Positions 51,716 through 64,000 of a stretch of DNA of 64,000 nt are shown in pieces. The stretch spans positions 2,294,001 through 2,358,000 of the forward strand of contig JBANDB010000003.1 in NCBI GenBank assembly GCA_037576215.1. Reading direction: 5' to 3'. The position numbers and the translations under genes are program-made. Under the pieces are notes generated by a model. That model saw only the letters and a list, made by a program, of their open reading frames with translations. It was not told where the DNA came from and searched no databases. The DNA comes from Armillaria gallica. Taxonomy: Eukaryota > Basidiomycota > Agaricomycetes > Agaricales > Physalacriaceae. The stretch's first letter is position 1. Every line of letters starts with the position of its first letter.

Positions 51716-54550
51716 GTAACAAATGGCTGGCTACATTGTTTGAGGCTATTATTTTAGCTACGAATCCCACCAAAAGTTATAGAATTGCAAGAGTAATCAC
51801 ACAATCCTCGGAACCTCAATTATAAAGTCCTTCATATCTTCCAAAATTCAAAATATGGGACATTGGCAGCACAGAGTTAGTTTTCAGCAACCATAAAATG
51901 TACGACGTTGGCATAGAGGCCCCGATTTGCGAGATCCCACTGATTAGGAGGTATATAACCTCCTCCCGGTCGCTTTAATAGTCTTTGGGCTCGTTGGACT
52001 CGCACGGAAACCCAGAGATTTTTCCTGAACCATAATAAGGTGTGCAAGTATCGTATATCTACTCGAATATCGACCTCGGGTCATCCTGATTGACACTTAG
52101 GCTCAAAATTCAACAGACTTCAGCTGTCTCTTGGCAAAAATCTTCAAATTTTAGGCAGGCGAGGCTTTGTGTTTAATGTCTACAGATCTTACAGTGTGTA
52201 GGTAATTGCTTCGGCCCAAAGATTTGCCAGAGGGATATAAAAGAAGGTGCGCATGCTCCAGAAATATTCCATCTCATCCTATCCTTTCCTCCTCTAGTCC
52301 CTCCCTTGCCCTCTTTTCTTACCTCATCTTCAAATATCATCTGCTAGCTATGCTAGACAACGAGTCTGCCACACTCGTCATTGTGCATGATCAAATTTCA
52401 ACCAAATTTCGACATGGCTCCTTGAATGTGTTGTGATCTCGTGATGGGAAACATGCTCATTTGGGCAGGTTCCGATCAACTTGATTGTTGACTACCATCT
52501 TGATTGGCATCTCATTGTTGAGCAAGGCGGAGAGCTCGATTTTTTGCCATCTTATTTCTTTCCTTATTCTCTTCCTCTAGCAGCTTGTTCTTGCCCTCAA
52601 TAGCTTTGAGGTAAAGGTTTTCTATTCCTACCATTCCAATTGTTTGCTAACGAATCTGATTTAGGTGGATTTGCACAAGTAGTGAGTGACAGAGGATAGA
52701 CAGTTAAAGGCACATGTACTACCTTTGGACTCCGTTTCCCATTGTTGAGTTGCTGTTGATGTGTTAGAGTCTCGAATGTCACTCTCGTGTCCAACACACA
52801 CCGAAGATTTCTCCTGACTCAGTAACTGGCGAGAACGGCTTGGGAACCCAATGGCACGCTATATCAACCATGATATCCATACAGCATCGATAAGGGAGAT
52901 TGACAGGCAATAATCTGGATGACAGAATTGCTAGGTTGAGCAGAGGTTGGCTGGCGTGTAAGGAGCACATATGGAGACACGAGTCGAGTACGTATTTTTG
53001 CTTGTCACACGTAATTCAACACTGAGATGGCCGGCTAGCAGTATTGATGGACTAATGAGCTCATTCGGGCACGACAAAAATACCATGCATGGTAGTTCAA
53101 ATGTCGATGAAATTGACGGGGAGGTAGGAATGGCTTGAGGTGCATATACTGACTGTTGATCATTTCATCCTTACTACTGTTGCGTAGAATTGTTTTGATC
53201 CCCTTTGCAGCATGCTGAACACGGTGACGGTGACAGCGACAACCTCCTCCATGTGTCCAACACTGTGCCATCTCCAACATGCAATGGCTGAGCTCCCTGC
53301 CCTTTGTGACAGTGCGTTGTCCAGGGGTTGATATTTAGTGTATGTGCTAAGAATACTTTTCAGCACTGTGCCATGGAGGCGGAAGGAGTTAAAGACTTGG
53401 TAGGATGGATGGATGGTGGGGCTAACGAGCTCGCTTCGGCACCACCCCAGTACGTATACCTGCCTTTTATGCTATTTGCACGGCTGACTTGTCTTTGTAG
53501 GGTTTTGTTGAATGCGATGTTGGCTCCATCCCTGACTGAACTATCTATGACAATCGTTCAAGTTTTTTATACTTACTGGGGATATCAGATAACACAGTGC
53601 TCAGTCATTGATTCTCTCTCTGACATGAGTCGCACTGTGATCATATTACAGCGCCAAGTATCCCTCTTTCATGATGAGTTTCGAGTCTTTGGACGAGTTC
53701 ACTGTACTCTATCAGCTGTCATGCATTGTGCCGGGTTCAACTCCCACCGGTGGAGATGCCAACGTTCATGTTAGATAGATATTGACCTTTTTTCTCACCC
53801 GAGGATTTACTCTTACAATTCACTCTCCAAAAGGTTGCGCATTCCTCAAGCAGAGGGTCCACACTCGATGGAGATGCGTCATCCCTCTTGTGTTTGCACG
53901 TAATCCAACTGCCTTTCCAGTTTGGTGGACTAAAACAATGCCTGCTCTTGACGGTATGCATAACTCGATTTTCGGAGTCAATCGACAGTCTGACATCTGT
54001 TAGGTCATTTCTGATGCAGAGGAACGGCAAATCGTCACAACTTTTTCAATCACACATAGCCTATTCCTACTGCCTTGTCTCTTCTACAGGCACCCCCGAT
54101 GAGTTTATTGCAGACGGGCGGTGTCGTTCGTTGACTGGGCCGGTGCACTGTGGGGTACAAGTTTCCTTAGAGGGGTACTCTATATGCTGCTGATATCTGA
54201 ATTGTCGCGTTTCGATCTGAATATCGAGACTCGAGGCTATCCACTACACGTGCCCAAACAGAGCGCGTACATGACCTTCACGAGATGTTGACCATTGAAT
54301 CTGTGACTCGATCCTACGAGTCTCAGTAGGAACTGATTCTTCCCTTTTAACATCATTTTATACATGTCCCACCCTTTGTGATTGATCATGCCGCGGTACC
54401 TGTAGAAGAGAAAATATTAGGAATACGTGCTTGTTCACAGTTGCGATGAGTATGTGGTAGTAATCTTGGCTAAGCTCTTGTAGAAGGAAAGTTCTGGTTG
54501 AACCAAAGGTCACAGAAGTGGGACTAGTGGAGCGCCTAAAATGTCTGTCT
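51716..54550. other. Unassigned region
   Basis: A TATA-like GATATAAAAG near 52235 precedes short frames. A 148-codon plus frame at 53328-53774 ends in a T-arm-like CGGGTTCAACTCCCACCGG (about 53739), suggesting a tRNA relic and not a gene. Nothing recognised. Confidence 0.35.
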
Positions 54551-55260
54551 ATTCAGGATTGTCCCCGAGGGAATCGAGACCAGGATGTCGGATGCAGAGT
54601 ATGCTAACCATTGCACTAATGGAGATGTGTCTTCTAAACTCAACGGTTTGATGCGTGCTGAAAAAAAGGACCAAAACATACGAGAATGCATCCTGACTGT
54701 CTCAGTCACTGGGAGTCGAACCCAGGGGAACAAATCCCATAGCTATATAGTATGACGTCTCGTATCCATGCTTCCGGTGACATTAAAAGGCAATGAAAAG
54801 TCTGCTAACAAAGCTAAGACAGGTGATGTGAGAATTATGGAAAAGATGACAGGGTTCTGAAGCTGTCACCAGTTTTTTCTAAAAAAGCAAAGAGAAAATA
54901 ATGTAGGCAAATGCCGTGGCTGGGAGTCAAACCTAGTATGAAGGAGACATGTGTAGCCGATACACTGTAAACAGGTTGAACCCAAGACACTGTATACTAT
55001 CTTCAAAGGGCTTTAGAGGTAATAGCCTTATTTCGAAAGCAGTCAATTACAGCCACCTATAAATGGAAGGCTGAACACTTACTGAAACCATCAAAAAGGT
55101 CTCCATGCGGACACAAGAAGGCAGCGAAACTACCATACTCCTGTGTCGTACTCTTTCGGTTTCATGCATAGTTGTTGCACGTCCTGCGGGAAATGGTGGA
55201 CTAGTGGTTCTGTGCTCTATGGTCCGGAGGTTCTCTGTTTTCTAGGGATGAGATTGAGTA
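54551..55260. repeat. Cluster of tRNA-like relics (SINE debris)
   Basis: Minus strand: near 54632-54556 ATTAGTGCAATGGTTAGCAT plus GGTCTCGATTCCC; near 54735-54700 GGGTTCGACTCCC; near 54965-54910 GGTTTGACTCCC. Plus strand: near 55198 TGGACTAGTGGTTC plus GGAGGTTC. Each recalls Pol III A or B boxes, but none folds into a complete tRNA. Confidence 0.45.
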
Positions 55261-55409
55261 CTGATGCCTGGGCTGAACATCACTTTACCATCATGATATA
55301 ATGCAATATAGCGAGTCTAAACGAGAATTACCGATGGGATATAACAAAAGCGGATGGAGAACATTGTCAGATTCGGATTTCTAATATTTAATATTCATAA
55401 AATATTATG

Positions 55410-56927
55410 ATGCAGATAAATATATAAAACAAATAAAATAGGCTGGATTGCGAGCAGGTGCTAGTGTGCAGTGTGCATGCTGGTGGGAAATTTACCACGC
55501 ATATATGGCAACAATGGGTCCTCTACCACACATAGCTACCAAAATGCAGCACACAAGGGTGGCGCAACGCCATGAAAAACAGAAATTTTCGGTATCAGGG
55601 CCGGGATGTCGTTGAGATTGGCGAGCATCTTTGGCTGCATGTCGGGTGGGCATGACGTGCATAGAACTGTGCTACTCTATGTCGTATATGGCACAGGCCC
55701 TATATTTGCGGCTGTGGCATGGACTAGGGATGAGGGAGGGGATGAAGTAGGACATTATAGGGTGTCACAGGGAGCTCACGAGGGGAAATGGCGGTCACTA
55801 TAGAATTTCCCAGTATTGAAAACGGGGGTGAGGGTCTGATGGTAGTCGTATGGTCGATATAGGGCATGGGATGCGGCGGGGATGAGTTGTCATCATCATT
55901 GTTGGTGATGAAGACGTTGGGAAGGAAAACGGGTATGATATCCGTGCTCTCCCACGTTGAAAATGAGGGATGAATGGAGATAGAGGGAATTTTAAACCTG
56001 GGGTGGGCAGGAGGGACCAATGTTGGTGTCGAGCAGAGGTGGCAGCGGCGGGACCACTGGTGCTCACGTTGCTGTCGTCATGGCGCCTTCCGTCACATAT
56101 TGAAGAGTAGAATGAATACCCAGACAGACACTGTCATTGCTGGCTTTGTTGAATGTCAGAGGTCCGATCTTGCTCCCGCCCTCCTGCTTGCACTGTTCCA
56201 CCTCCTGCACCCTCCCCAGCATGTTTCCCTTCCACTGCACCCATGCCCTACCTTTCTCCATACCCCTCCAATGTTCTCAGACCCTTTCAGACCCTCTCGT
56301 CATCTTCGTCGTCACCCTGTTTATCTTCGTCGTTGTTCCCGTTGCTGAACACTCATTCCCACACCATGCTTGCAGATGGCACCCGATTTCGTATTCTCCG
56401 CCTCGTCCATGGTTGTTTCCGTATGCGAAATCACTGCATGAGGGCGATTGGTCCTGATGTCGATGTGGGTGATGCTGGGCAGGGGGATAGGTGGGTATGG
56501 TACCGGTTCTCAACTAAGAGCGGGCGGTAAGGGGCGTCGGCTTCGTCATAGTCAACGGTATTCAGTGGGGCAGTGTCTTGAGGGCACCGTATGCAGTGCT
56601 GCTTCGCACGAGGGCTTACGCGCAGGTGGGGAATAAAATGGCTGCTATTTGGAGCTCTTGGGGCTGCCAGATGAGCCAAAAGTACCTAAAATAAACCAAT
56701 TAATATGGAATTTAATGAAACATACCATTTGTGCACCAATCTGACAGCGAATGACACGGATACACCTTGTGGAGAGATAAGTATTAGCGAAGCTGCAGGC
56801 TATTATTTTTGAATTGCCATAAAAGGTGTCTATTTGCACATGTTAGATTCTAAGGTAAAACTTAAAAGTAAGGGTCCTAGATCGAAATGCAGCGCATAAG
56901 GACGAATCCTCGTAAACTCGGACTCAT
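55410..56927. repeat. Dispersed 1.5-kb repeat, copy 2
   Basis: Counterpart of 50186-51715 in the same orientation. The terminal module (56650-56927) ends GGACGAATCCTCGTAAACTC like copy 1. About ten differences in 280 bases there, against many substitutions and indels upstream. Confidence 0.65.
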
Positions 56928-57128
56928 AATGTGGAGTGTATGACATCATTTTGATCATGTGGAGGTAGGTAGATCCAGCGCTAGTGCACGAAATTTTTTA
57001 ATCAACCCTATGTAATTTTTTTTCATTCTGGTAGCCCCTTGTAAGTACAGTACGATAAACAAAGATAATATAATGGAAAATGACATTGAAATTTAGTCGA
57101 TAGTCTCAGTCATTCACCTCGAACACTA

Positions 57129-58250
57129 TTATGCCACTTCAACAACTACCACGAGCTCATCTGACTGCTGCTGTTGAGCTTCAATGTCCACTTCCAAGAC
57201 TGCACTCTCCATGGTGGATTCTTGGAAGCTTGTCGTGCCAACTTCCAAAGGTGCCTGGAAATGAAGCGATGACAGTGATGACATGGTATTTCCATCACCT
57301 TCGTCATTGGGGCGTGTATGTCCTGCTGCTGCCCGACCAATAAGGAGTGTGGGTGCAACCCCCTACATAAGGTGTTTGATCAATGACAAGGGAGTCAGGG
57401 GCCATGAACACACCTTTATGATAGCAGCTATGCTATCAAGGTAACTCAGTCCAAAATCATCATGAGTAGCAAGAGGCAAATATACAATCAGAGATATTGA
57501 GTAGAGAGCTGAGGATTCAACCAGCACTTCAATGAAACGGCGATAAACTCTCAATCGACCACCTGCTCTGTGCCTAACCCCAACAACAGTCAATATACGG
57601 TAAATCATGAGGAGGGTGCACCATAATGTTGTTGCCAGGACAAAGGATATGTAGAGTGTACGGAATACAGGGAAGTCGACTTCAGTGATGTACTCATAAT
57701 ATATTTCAATGATTTTCAACACTACATAGAAAGTTGAGGACACTGAGAGTAGAAGAGATTGGACACTTTACCAGTTGCAGAAATTAGGAAAAGTATTGGA
57801 AGCAGAACAATGAGCCACCGTTGTCCCCAAACCATCCAGCAGCACCAGATCTAGAGTCAGAATGATGATGAGCTGATGGGATAATTATTAATTCCTACAG
57901 TCACATGTACCATATATAAATCTGTGAGAATGGTACTCATGATGCCTGCAACACCCTCCACCAAACCGACTGGTTGGGCCGGACTGTCAAGCCTCAAATA
58001 TACAGTCCAAAAGCTTTTCCCATTTTCTACAAATCCATAGTGCACATATGACCAATTGGCAGAAACACTGACAGCAATCAGAATATAGAGGAGAATGATA
58101 ACCACAACCAGGGCCTGTCGGATCAGCCAACATTTATTGATAACTGTGCCATTCAACTTCAGCTGGATGCCATAGTGAGGATATTCCTGGCTCACAGATA
58201 TTCCACAAGGTGACAGCAAGTATACCAGTGTACATGCCTATGTCCATCAT
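57129..58250 (-). CDS. Agaricomycete seven-helix membrane protein of unknown function
   Basis: Start ATG 58250 (MMDIGMYTGILAVTLWNI). Exons run through LKLNGTVINKCWLIRQALVV, then IWCCWMVWGQRWLIVLLPIL after an intron near 57905-57847, then VSSTFYVVLK after an intron near 57770, then IAAIIK at 57413. After a last intron GVAPTLLIGRAAAGHTRPND leads to a Glu/Gln/Val-rich tail and TAA at 57131-57129. Hydrophobic segments fit about seven helices. ESSALYSISLIVYLPL and GVAPTLL-GRAAAGH are the signature blocks of a family repeated many times in mushroom genomes. Its role is unknown. No stop or frame break was found, so it appears intact. Confidence 0.75.
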
Positions 58251-58742
58251 TGATCAGCACCTACAAATGGAGACAAAAAATAATGCTGCCCACCATGCAA
58301 CAGTGCAAATAGGATGGTTGAGTTCAACTGACTGTCAAGATATTGAAACAAAATAGCTTTGTCATTGTCGGTAAGATCTGACGGAATATCTGCCTGAGTC
58401 ACCATAGGGGAAAGCAAGAGCAATGAGGTAATGGTTTATGAGAATAACATACCAACCCTCCCATTATAAAGGGCACTAGAAGTCCATCAGTGAAAAAAGA
58501 TGGCCACTGTGAGGAATCTCAACTTCTCTGACAACACCGAATCTTTGAACTTCTTGGCGTTCGAGTGTTCGGCGACCTCAGCATAGCTGTATCAGATTGA
58601 CCAACGTTGGTGTATAATCAGCAACAGAGGCGGCACCGCCCGAAGCATGATTTTGTTCGAATTATGAACCATGTGGCCCAAAGGTTTATGAAATAACACA
58701 TATCAACCTTGTCGTTCAAATAAACGGCAAGTCGAACAGAAA
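58251..58742. other. Intergenic, no gene recognised
   Basis: Probably contains the promoter of the minus-strand membrane protein gene; no clear TATA box. Confidence 0.35.
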
Positions 58743-59370
58743 ATGGCCAGGCACCGCCAAGAGTTCAGTTGGGATCACGATTGGGGAGAGACGAGGACAC
58801 GATTCCTAGGCGAGTTCATTGTTTCAACAACCGTAAACCCTACCACAACGACTACCAGAGTCAGCATACAACATCGTAGAGGTGATGGCGCAACTCACGA
58901 CACCTTTACCAGCCGAGGTCATATTGGCATCTTGCAGCGTCCATCTAAATATCAAGTTATAATGAGCATCATGCATACAACCTTACAAGACTTACATATT
59001 TCGTGTTCCTTGGGTGTCTTCCCGCTTCTATGTTTCCTGGCGATGATGGATTGGGCGTCCTTAAGGATGCAGAAGCAGAGGTATGGACGTTGGTGCCAGA
59101 AGCTCAGGCTGACCAGCAGGTCCCGATGTTCGTAACCTTCAAGGCTCTAAAGGCGATGCCATTAGATAATATACCATCGAACGACAAGGAGAAAGTAATT
59201 AGTCGAGAAAAGAACTGTCCCAGCGTGATGGATGCTCCACCGTGGTTCGTCACTGGCGTGATGGCACACAGTTCAAACCTGAAGAAAACATGCCTGCCAT
59301 AGGCACCGACATTGTTCCCGCCGCAATGAAGCCGTTTAATGCTTGGCACTTCGCCATCGTTCGCAAGTAG
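58743..59370 (+). CDS. Possible hypothetical gene, exon joins unresolved
   Basis: Candidate exons: MARHRQEFSWDHDWGETRTR from 58743, GDDGLGVLKDAEAEVW near 59045-59290, and a last frame FKPEENMPAIGTDIVPAAMK ending at TAG 59368-59370. The third lies in another frame, so at least one intron or frameshift is needed. Codon composition looks coding, but I recognise no family. Confidence 0.3.
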
Positions 59371-60144
59371 CTGTGGATACCCAGATCGTCATGGTTGCAC
59401 TGACGGTAAACGTATCTGTAGATAACATAGGTGAGTAATCATTCCATAATCCTCCTTGAGGGACGTACCACCTCTGACGCTACCAGTAGGCCACATCTCC
59501 TTAGTCATTATGAGTTTTCCAGGTTCCAACTACTCTGAACAGAGGTGAGGTCTCTGCTCCCAGGCGATGTCGATCTTGGATGCATCTAAGTATGTTGCCG
59601 AACACGCAAAAAACAAACCGAGGTGAACACGAGTGTCTGGGATTGATCTATCATTCTCGTAGTGAAGATTCTGAGATACAAGAAAGCGGCACAGTCGGCA
59701 ATAGTGAGGTCGAGTCAAATAGCAAGAGGGTAGGGTTACTGGTAACCAGACAGAGCCTCGGCTGCTCGCAGAGATTTGAGAAAGAAGAAATCGACAACGT
59801 TCTGATACAGTTGAACAGCACTGGTAGAAAATATGACAGTCTCAGAGGGTTACATATACGAACAGGTCATGGGATGAATACGAACCCAAAAAAAGACCTC
59901 AGAAAAAAAAAATGATGCAGTGCTTCATCATAATCGACGAGGACAACCCAAGAATATATCAGATAAAGGAAAGTACAGAGATGCCGGGACCTATAAAAAC
60001 AGAACTAGTGTCTGTCGATGCGTCAAAGTGTCGCTGTGAATGCATAGTTTTTTCGGTGCTGTGGGGCTCGTAGTTACAAGTATGGGCCAGGAATGTAATA
60101 AAACGCTGTGATGAGAGATGTAAGTGTCTTTAACTGCGGCCCTA
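59371..60144. other. Intergenic, no gene recognised
   Basis: A 111-codon plus frame at 59580-59915 is charged and lacks motifs. Confidence 0.35.
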
Positions 60145-60640
60145 GCTAAAGTCATAGACAGAGATACGACAAGCCATAGAGAAAAGTATCACCCCCAACA
60201 GAGCGTCTCCGGGGTCCCCGCCGGCAAGTATCAAAACGTACGATGTGCTCCACGGGGCACCCAACTGCATCTGCACAGCGCTCGCAATGCCCTCTGTGGA
60301 GATACCGTTGTTCCAACGAACAAGCTCCTCCGAAACCGTGGACCTCGACAGCAACAGGAACCTGGTGGAGCACAACATGGTACTATGGCTTGTTCATCTT
60401 GAGCGGGTGTTGTCTTGCGAGGATACGACAGCTAGTCGTGGAACTCAGAGCAGTATTGAGCACATCTCGGAGGCCATGAGGGTCGAATGGGATTTGACAA
60501 TGATGCAATTGGGAAAGCACACAATACAGCGGCGAGCGCTGAGACGAGCGTCGTCGGAAATGGGAGGGTAATGGAGGTTGACGAGTGCAGCTGGGCATAG
60601 GCCGAGGCTTGGCAAGAAGTGGTGGGTGTCTGCGTCTGGT
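60145..60640 (-). pseudogene. Decayed, inverted relative of the fragment at 25163-26060
   Basis: On the minus strand HQVPVAVEVHGFGGA (about 60370) and AYAQLHSS (about 60620) match the plus-strand fragment HQVPVTAEVHAFGGA and AYAQQKSC, in the same relative setting but reversed. Frames are broken. Confidence 0.4.
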
Positions 60641-61155
60641 TGAAGGCATGGCGGGTGTAGCTGGGCATTCATGTCGAGACTCCCTCGCTAGCGGATGTCA
60701 AGGCTGGGATTAAGAATGGCCCGGGTGTTCGTGTTGTAGACGAAGAGTCGGAGGACGTAGTTAGTTGCGAGGGAGTGTCTTGGACGGCTTTGAGGGGTCG
60801 TCCGTCCGCGTCCGGATGACACGGTGGTTCGTGGGAAAGAAGCATGTGAATTTCTACCTCTTGCTTCGTCAATTACATTTACACCAAATACATTCTCATC
60901 TCGCAATTCTAGTACCTGAGAGGTGTTACCCATGCTATGGAATCATTGGATAGTTAGCTACTGTCGACAATCGTATATGAGTGCCTTACAAGGGAGGAAA
61001 TCGCCGAATGAGGGCAGAACGATAGGTGAGTCTTGCAGCGTAAGGTGGACTCAAGCTTATCCTACGTCTAGCAACATCGTGTTTATGAAGTTCTGATTGT
61101 GGAACAAGGACAGCAAGGACGTGTGGATTCCAAGTTCACGCCAATGACTTCTTTC
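60641..61155. other. Intergenic, no gene recognised
   Basis: Only short frames without motifs. Confidence 0.35.
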
Positions 61156-61378
61156 TTTTACATGCGCATGTCGACAACCAAGACGCTGCTCCTGGAATCT
61201 GGAAGCCAACTGAATCGTGTACTCGATGTTTCTGGGAAGGAGTTGTCGAGATTTTCGGTGTCAAATTCGGGCGGAGTGTGCTGGACGCGTTTTGTGATTT
61301 TCTGTTGGCGATTTGGTTGGTATCGAAGCTCTCTCCAACGCGTCAGGTTCTCATGAATCATATTGGTCCAGTCCATCA

Positions 61379-61440
61379 CCTTGATCGGCAGCAAAACGGC
61401 AATCCAGCGCCGCCGCCAAACCACCCAGCAACAGAAAACC
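61379..61440 (-). pseudogene. Lone exon of the seven-helix membrane protein family
   Basis: FCCWVVWRRRWIAVLLPI on the minus strand aligns with WCCWMVWGQRWLIVLLPI of the gene at 57129-58250. It sits between AG and GT signals like the exon it resembles. No other exon of the family is visible nearby. Confidence 0.5.
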
Positions 61441-61499
61441 ACCACCTCATCTGAACGAAAATGAACAGAGTCAGATGATCCTCCAACACCGTCCAAATG

Positions 61500-61970
61500 C
61501 TCAAATCATCTAGAACATCTAAAAGACATGCCCCAACAACGAACTACTCCACGACACTGGCATACCGAGTCGTCAAAAGCCACAATGACGATCATTCTGT
61601 CCGATTTGGATGGTAACCACTGCTCGCGATGTCTGAAGAGTCTTTTGCTGCTTGCCAAGACGTATGGCATCCTTCCATTGTCTCTGTCCTGCCCGGCCGC
61701 CAGACAGCTGGAGATCATGCGGTTTGGGGAGGTGGATTTGCGGTAAGGACCCCCTCTCAGCTGAGATTCTGCAAGGCTGATACTTTCCAGGATATATGGA
61801 AAGGTCGGATGAACGGAGCTCCCATTTGCTTAAGGTTCTAAGATTCTTTACGGATAATGGCTTCGAGAAAAGAGAGCAAATAATCAGAGTATGTACTGTA
61901 TTGTTGCATCCTGATGGTTGACCAATGATTGCTCACCCGACTTTAAGGACTTCTGTAGCGAAGCCCTTTT
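61500..61970. other. Sequence preceding the METTL16 second copy
   Basis: No homology to the sequence upstream of copy 1 was seen and no METTL16 exon 1. Short frames only. Confidence 0.4.
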
Positions 61971-61972
61971 GA

Positions 61973-63640
61973 GCCTGATACCTTCACCTTCGAGCAGCTC
62001 CCTGAAGACGATTGACTTCAAAAACGAAGAATCACAGAGGTCGAAATATCTCATATATCCACATCAGTCACGAATTTAACGTGTTCTAATAGATGCCTAA
62101 CAAAGGCTTTATTATACCGGGATTTTGGCGTTGATGTCGTGTTGCCTGAGGATCGCCTATGTCCTCCAGTATGTAATGGCATATTGTGTCGTTCATCTCT
62201 TTTTGAGGTCTTCATTTATCCAGGTGCCAAATAGGTTGGCCGTCGTCGATCATTATCTCGAAGAACTGATGTGTGACGGGATGTAGATTGAACTATATGC
62301 TCTGGATACAAGACATTATGCAGGAACACCCGTCCTCAAGTGTATGCGGAATTGATATGTATGTCCTTTTCTCCGCCAATTAGTGATATATTGATTTTCT
62401 CTCGCAAGAGGTACAGGCGCTTCTGCAATCTACCCTCTGCTCGCATATAAACTTGAACTGGACTGGTCACTCGTAGCTACTGGTGAGTCAAAATCTAGGC
62501 CTAAATGCCTCAGTACAATAAACTCATGAAAAAAAACTCGTAGAGCTCGACGACACGTCTTTTCAACTAGCCGAATCCAACATCTCAAGAAACCATCTTG
62601 GCAATCGCGTACGCGTATTCCAGGCACATCCCGGCCAACCTATTCTTTTCCCACTAAACACGTACCCTGACGAATCGTGAGTCCCTCGTAGCTGGTCCCA
62701 GCTTTTCTCAACATGTATCGCTCAGGTTTTCCTTTACGATGTGTAATCCGCCCTTTTACACATCCTTGGACGAAGTGACGCTGTCAGCAGAGGGGAAGGC
62801 TATGGATCCAAACGCTGTAAAGAATAATTATCTGTCTTGGCTGCTTCTCACGCAGACGAAAGGTTTGCACTGGTGTGCCTGTTGAGATGGTAACCCCTGG
62901 TGGCGAGGCAGCATTCGTGCGCCAGATAGTGAGGGAGAGTAAGCAGCTAGGGGCACGTTGCAGGTAAGTCTGTTAATCCGAGTCAAAACCAGACTGACGA
63001 GACGAACAGATGGTATACCTCAATGCTGGGAAAGATGTCCTCCCTAACAGAAGTCGTCGATTTGTTGAAAGAGCTTTCTGTGCGTCCATCCAGAGTTAAT
63101 CTTCTCGACACAGAAATGAACGTTTATGCAGATTGATAACTACGCCATCACTGAGTTCGTCCAAGGTCAAACTAGAAGATGGGCAATCGGATGGTCGTTT
63201 ACTGACGAACGGCTACCTGACGTTTGTGTGGCCTCCTTCTTTCTCATGTCACTCATCTGATATCTGAACAGTCAATATCGCGTATATCCAACCCCGCCTT
63301 ACGCTCTCTTATGCCGCCGCACAATAACATCGTGCAATCTGTTCCTGGAGACAAAGTAGCCGATATCTACGAGATCCTCTTGGCCATTAGTGGGTTGGAG
63401 ACAGAGATGTACAATGGGTATGTGCTCGTGAGAGTCAAGGAGGATACTTGGTCAAGGAGCGCGAGACGGAAGAGAAAACGTGACGTCGTTCATCTTCCTT
63501 TGGCCTGCAAGATGGTGTGTACCATTAAAGTTTTCAAAGGTAAAGTTGAATTTCAATGGGTAAGGGGAGCCGGATCGGAGAGAGGGCTGTTTGATAGTTT
63601 CTGTAGTCACATTAGTCGGAAAATACTGGCAGAAAGATAG
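61973..63640 (+). pseudogene. Second METTL16-type copy lacking exon 1
   Basis: Homology with 20898-22566 begins at the exon 2 acceptor (AG before CCTGATACC). From there every exon is present and, as far as I can read, open: the SAM loop region, MCNPPFY with the catalytic motif, [15 protein letters not shown], and the last exon ending KILAER at 63640. In 260 aligned bases near 63000 I count about 11 differences, with indels only in introns. Exon 1, which carries the conserved RNA-contacting start MHNRNIY, is missing. It may be a truncated pseudogene or a paralogue with another first exon. The splice donor that is GC in copy 1 is GT here (near 62484). Confidence 0.7.
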
Positions 63641-64000
63641 TCGACGTCCAACCGGGAGGACTGGACTGGTTAACGCTTCTCTTTCAAACACCATCGACGC
63701 GCTTGTTCATTTGTTCACCTTCACGCGTATTTCAAAGACGGCGACTGTCTTCTAGATTCTGGAATGGCGGCTTAGTTCTAATCTCAAGATGGGCGCCGTG
63801 CGCTTTTGTACTCCTGGTACGAAAGCACATCCAGGACACTCAATGTTCGTGAAACATGGGAGATCGAAACCGTAGAAAGAGTGGTGAGTCCTGTGTATGC
63901 CTAGATGAGGGAGACCTCTCACCTTTTATCTAAAATTTGCATTTAGGACTTTGTGGATGCAGGAGGGTACGTCAGGTACTCCGGAGGCACTCGAGAGCAG
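63641..64000 (+). pseudogene. Start of the second copy of the acidic hypothetical gene, disabled
   Basis: Matches 22567-22960, through GGAGGCACTCGAGAGCAG at the window edge. Where copy 1 starts ATGTCTAGGATC, this copy reads ATGGCGGCTTAG (about 63764), so the start is followed by a stop after two codons. Confidence 0.5.

Noticed and set aside
1..64000. CRISPR arrays, operons or ribosome-binding sites
   Set aside because: The sequence is eukaryotic; no regularly spaced direct repeats of that kind were seen.

Overview
The window looks like nuclear DNA of an agaricomycete (mushroom-forming basidiomycete). Genes are cut by many introns of about 50 nt. A protein family known mainly from mushroom genomes is present, as is an agaric-type seven-helix membrane protein. 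The retrotransposon protease has the DPGS form usual in basidiomycete Ty3/gypsy elements. All calls come from reading the sequence by eye; no database search was possible.

Layout. 1-20 kb is a gene region: the 3' end of one gene, an intradiol ring-cleavage dioxygenase (+), a caffeoyl-CoA-type O-methyltransferase (+), an intron-containing tRNA-Gly(GCC), an SRPK-like kinase (-), an ACS-family MFS transporter (-), a second intradiol dioxygenase (-) and a low-complexity hypothetical protein (-). The two dioxygenases, the O-methyltransferase and the organic-anion transporter would fit catabolism of lignin-derived aromatics. At 20.8-22.6 kb is a 12-exon METTL16-type RNA m6A methyltransferase gene, followed by an acidic hypothetical gene. 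A second copy of this block, lacking exon 1, begins near 61.97 kb and runs off the window end.

25-31 kb is repeat-rich: a TA-flanked 1.1-kb element with terminal inverted repeats, two tRNA-derived SINE-like copies and a decayed coding fragment.

The centre (31685-48719) is one 17.0-kb Ty3/gypsy LTR retrotransposon with 1690-bp LTRs that differ at six positions. Its gag, protease and pol read on the minus strand. Between pol and its 3' LTR it carries two complete, spliced genes on the opposite strand, each with a Zn2Cys6-like cysteine cluster. Pol expression appears to depend on a UGA-CUA-G stop context, and a second copy of the polypurine tract sits 3.9 kb inside. The element landed inside a 52-nt intron of a mushroom-family membrane-protein gene, whose halves lie at 48731-49646 and 29978-31639 and which also has an in-frame stop.

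49.7-61.9 kb is again repeat-rich: two diverged 1.5-kb repeats ending in a 280-bp module that is only a few percent diverged, a cluster of tRNA-like relics, an apparently intact seven-helix membrane protein gene and fragments of its relatives.
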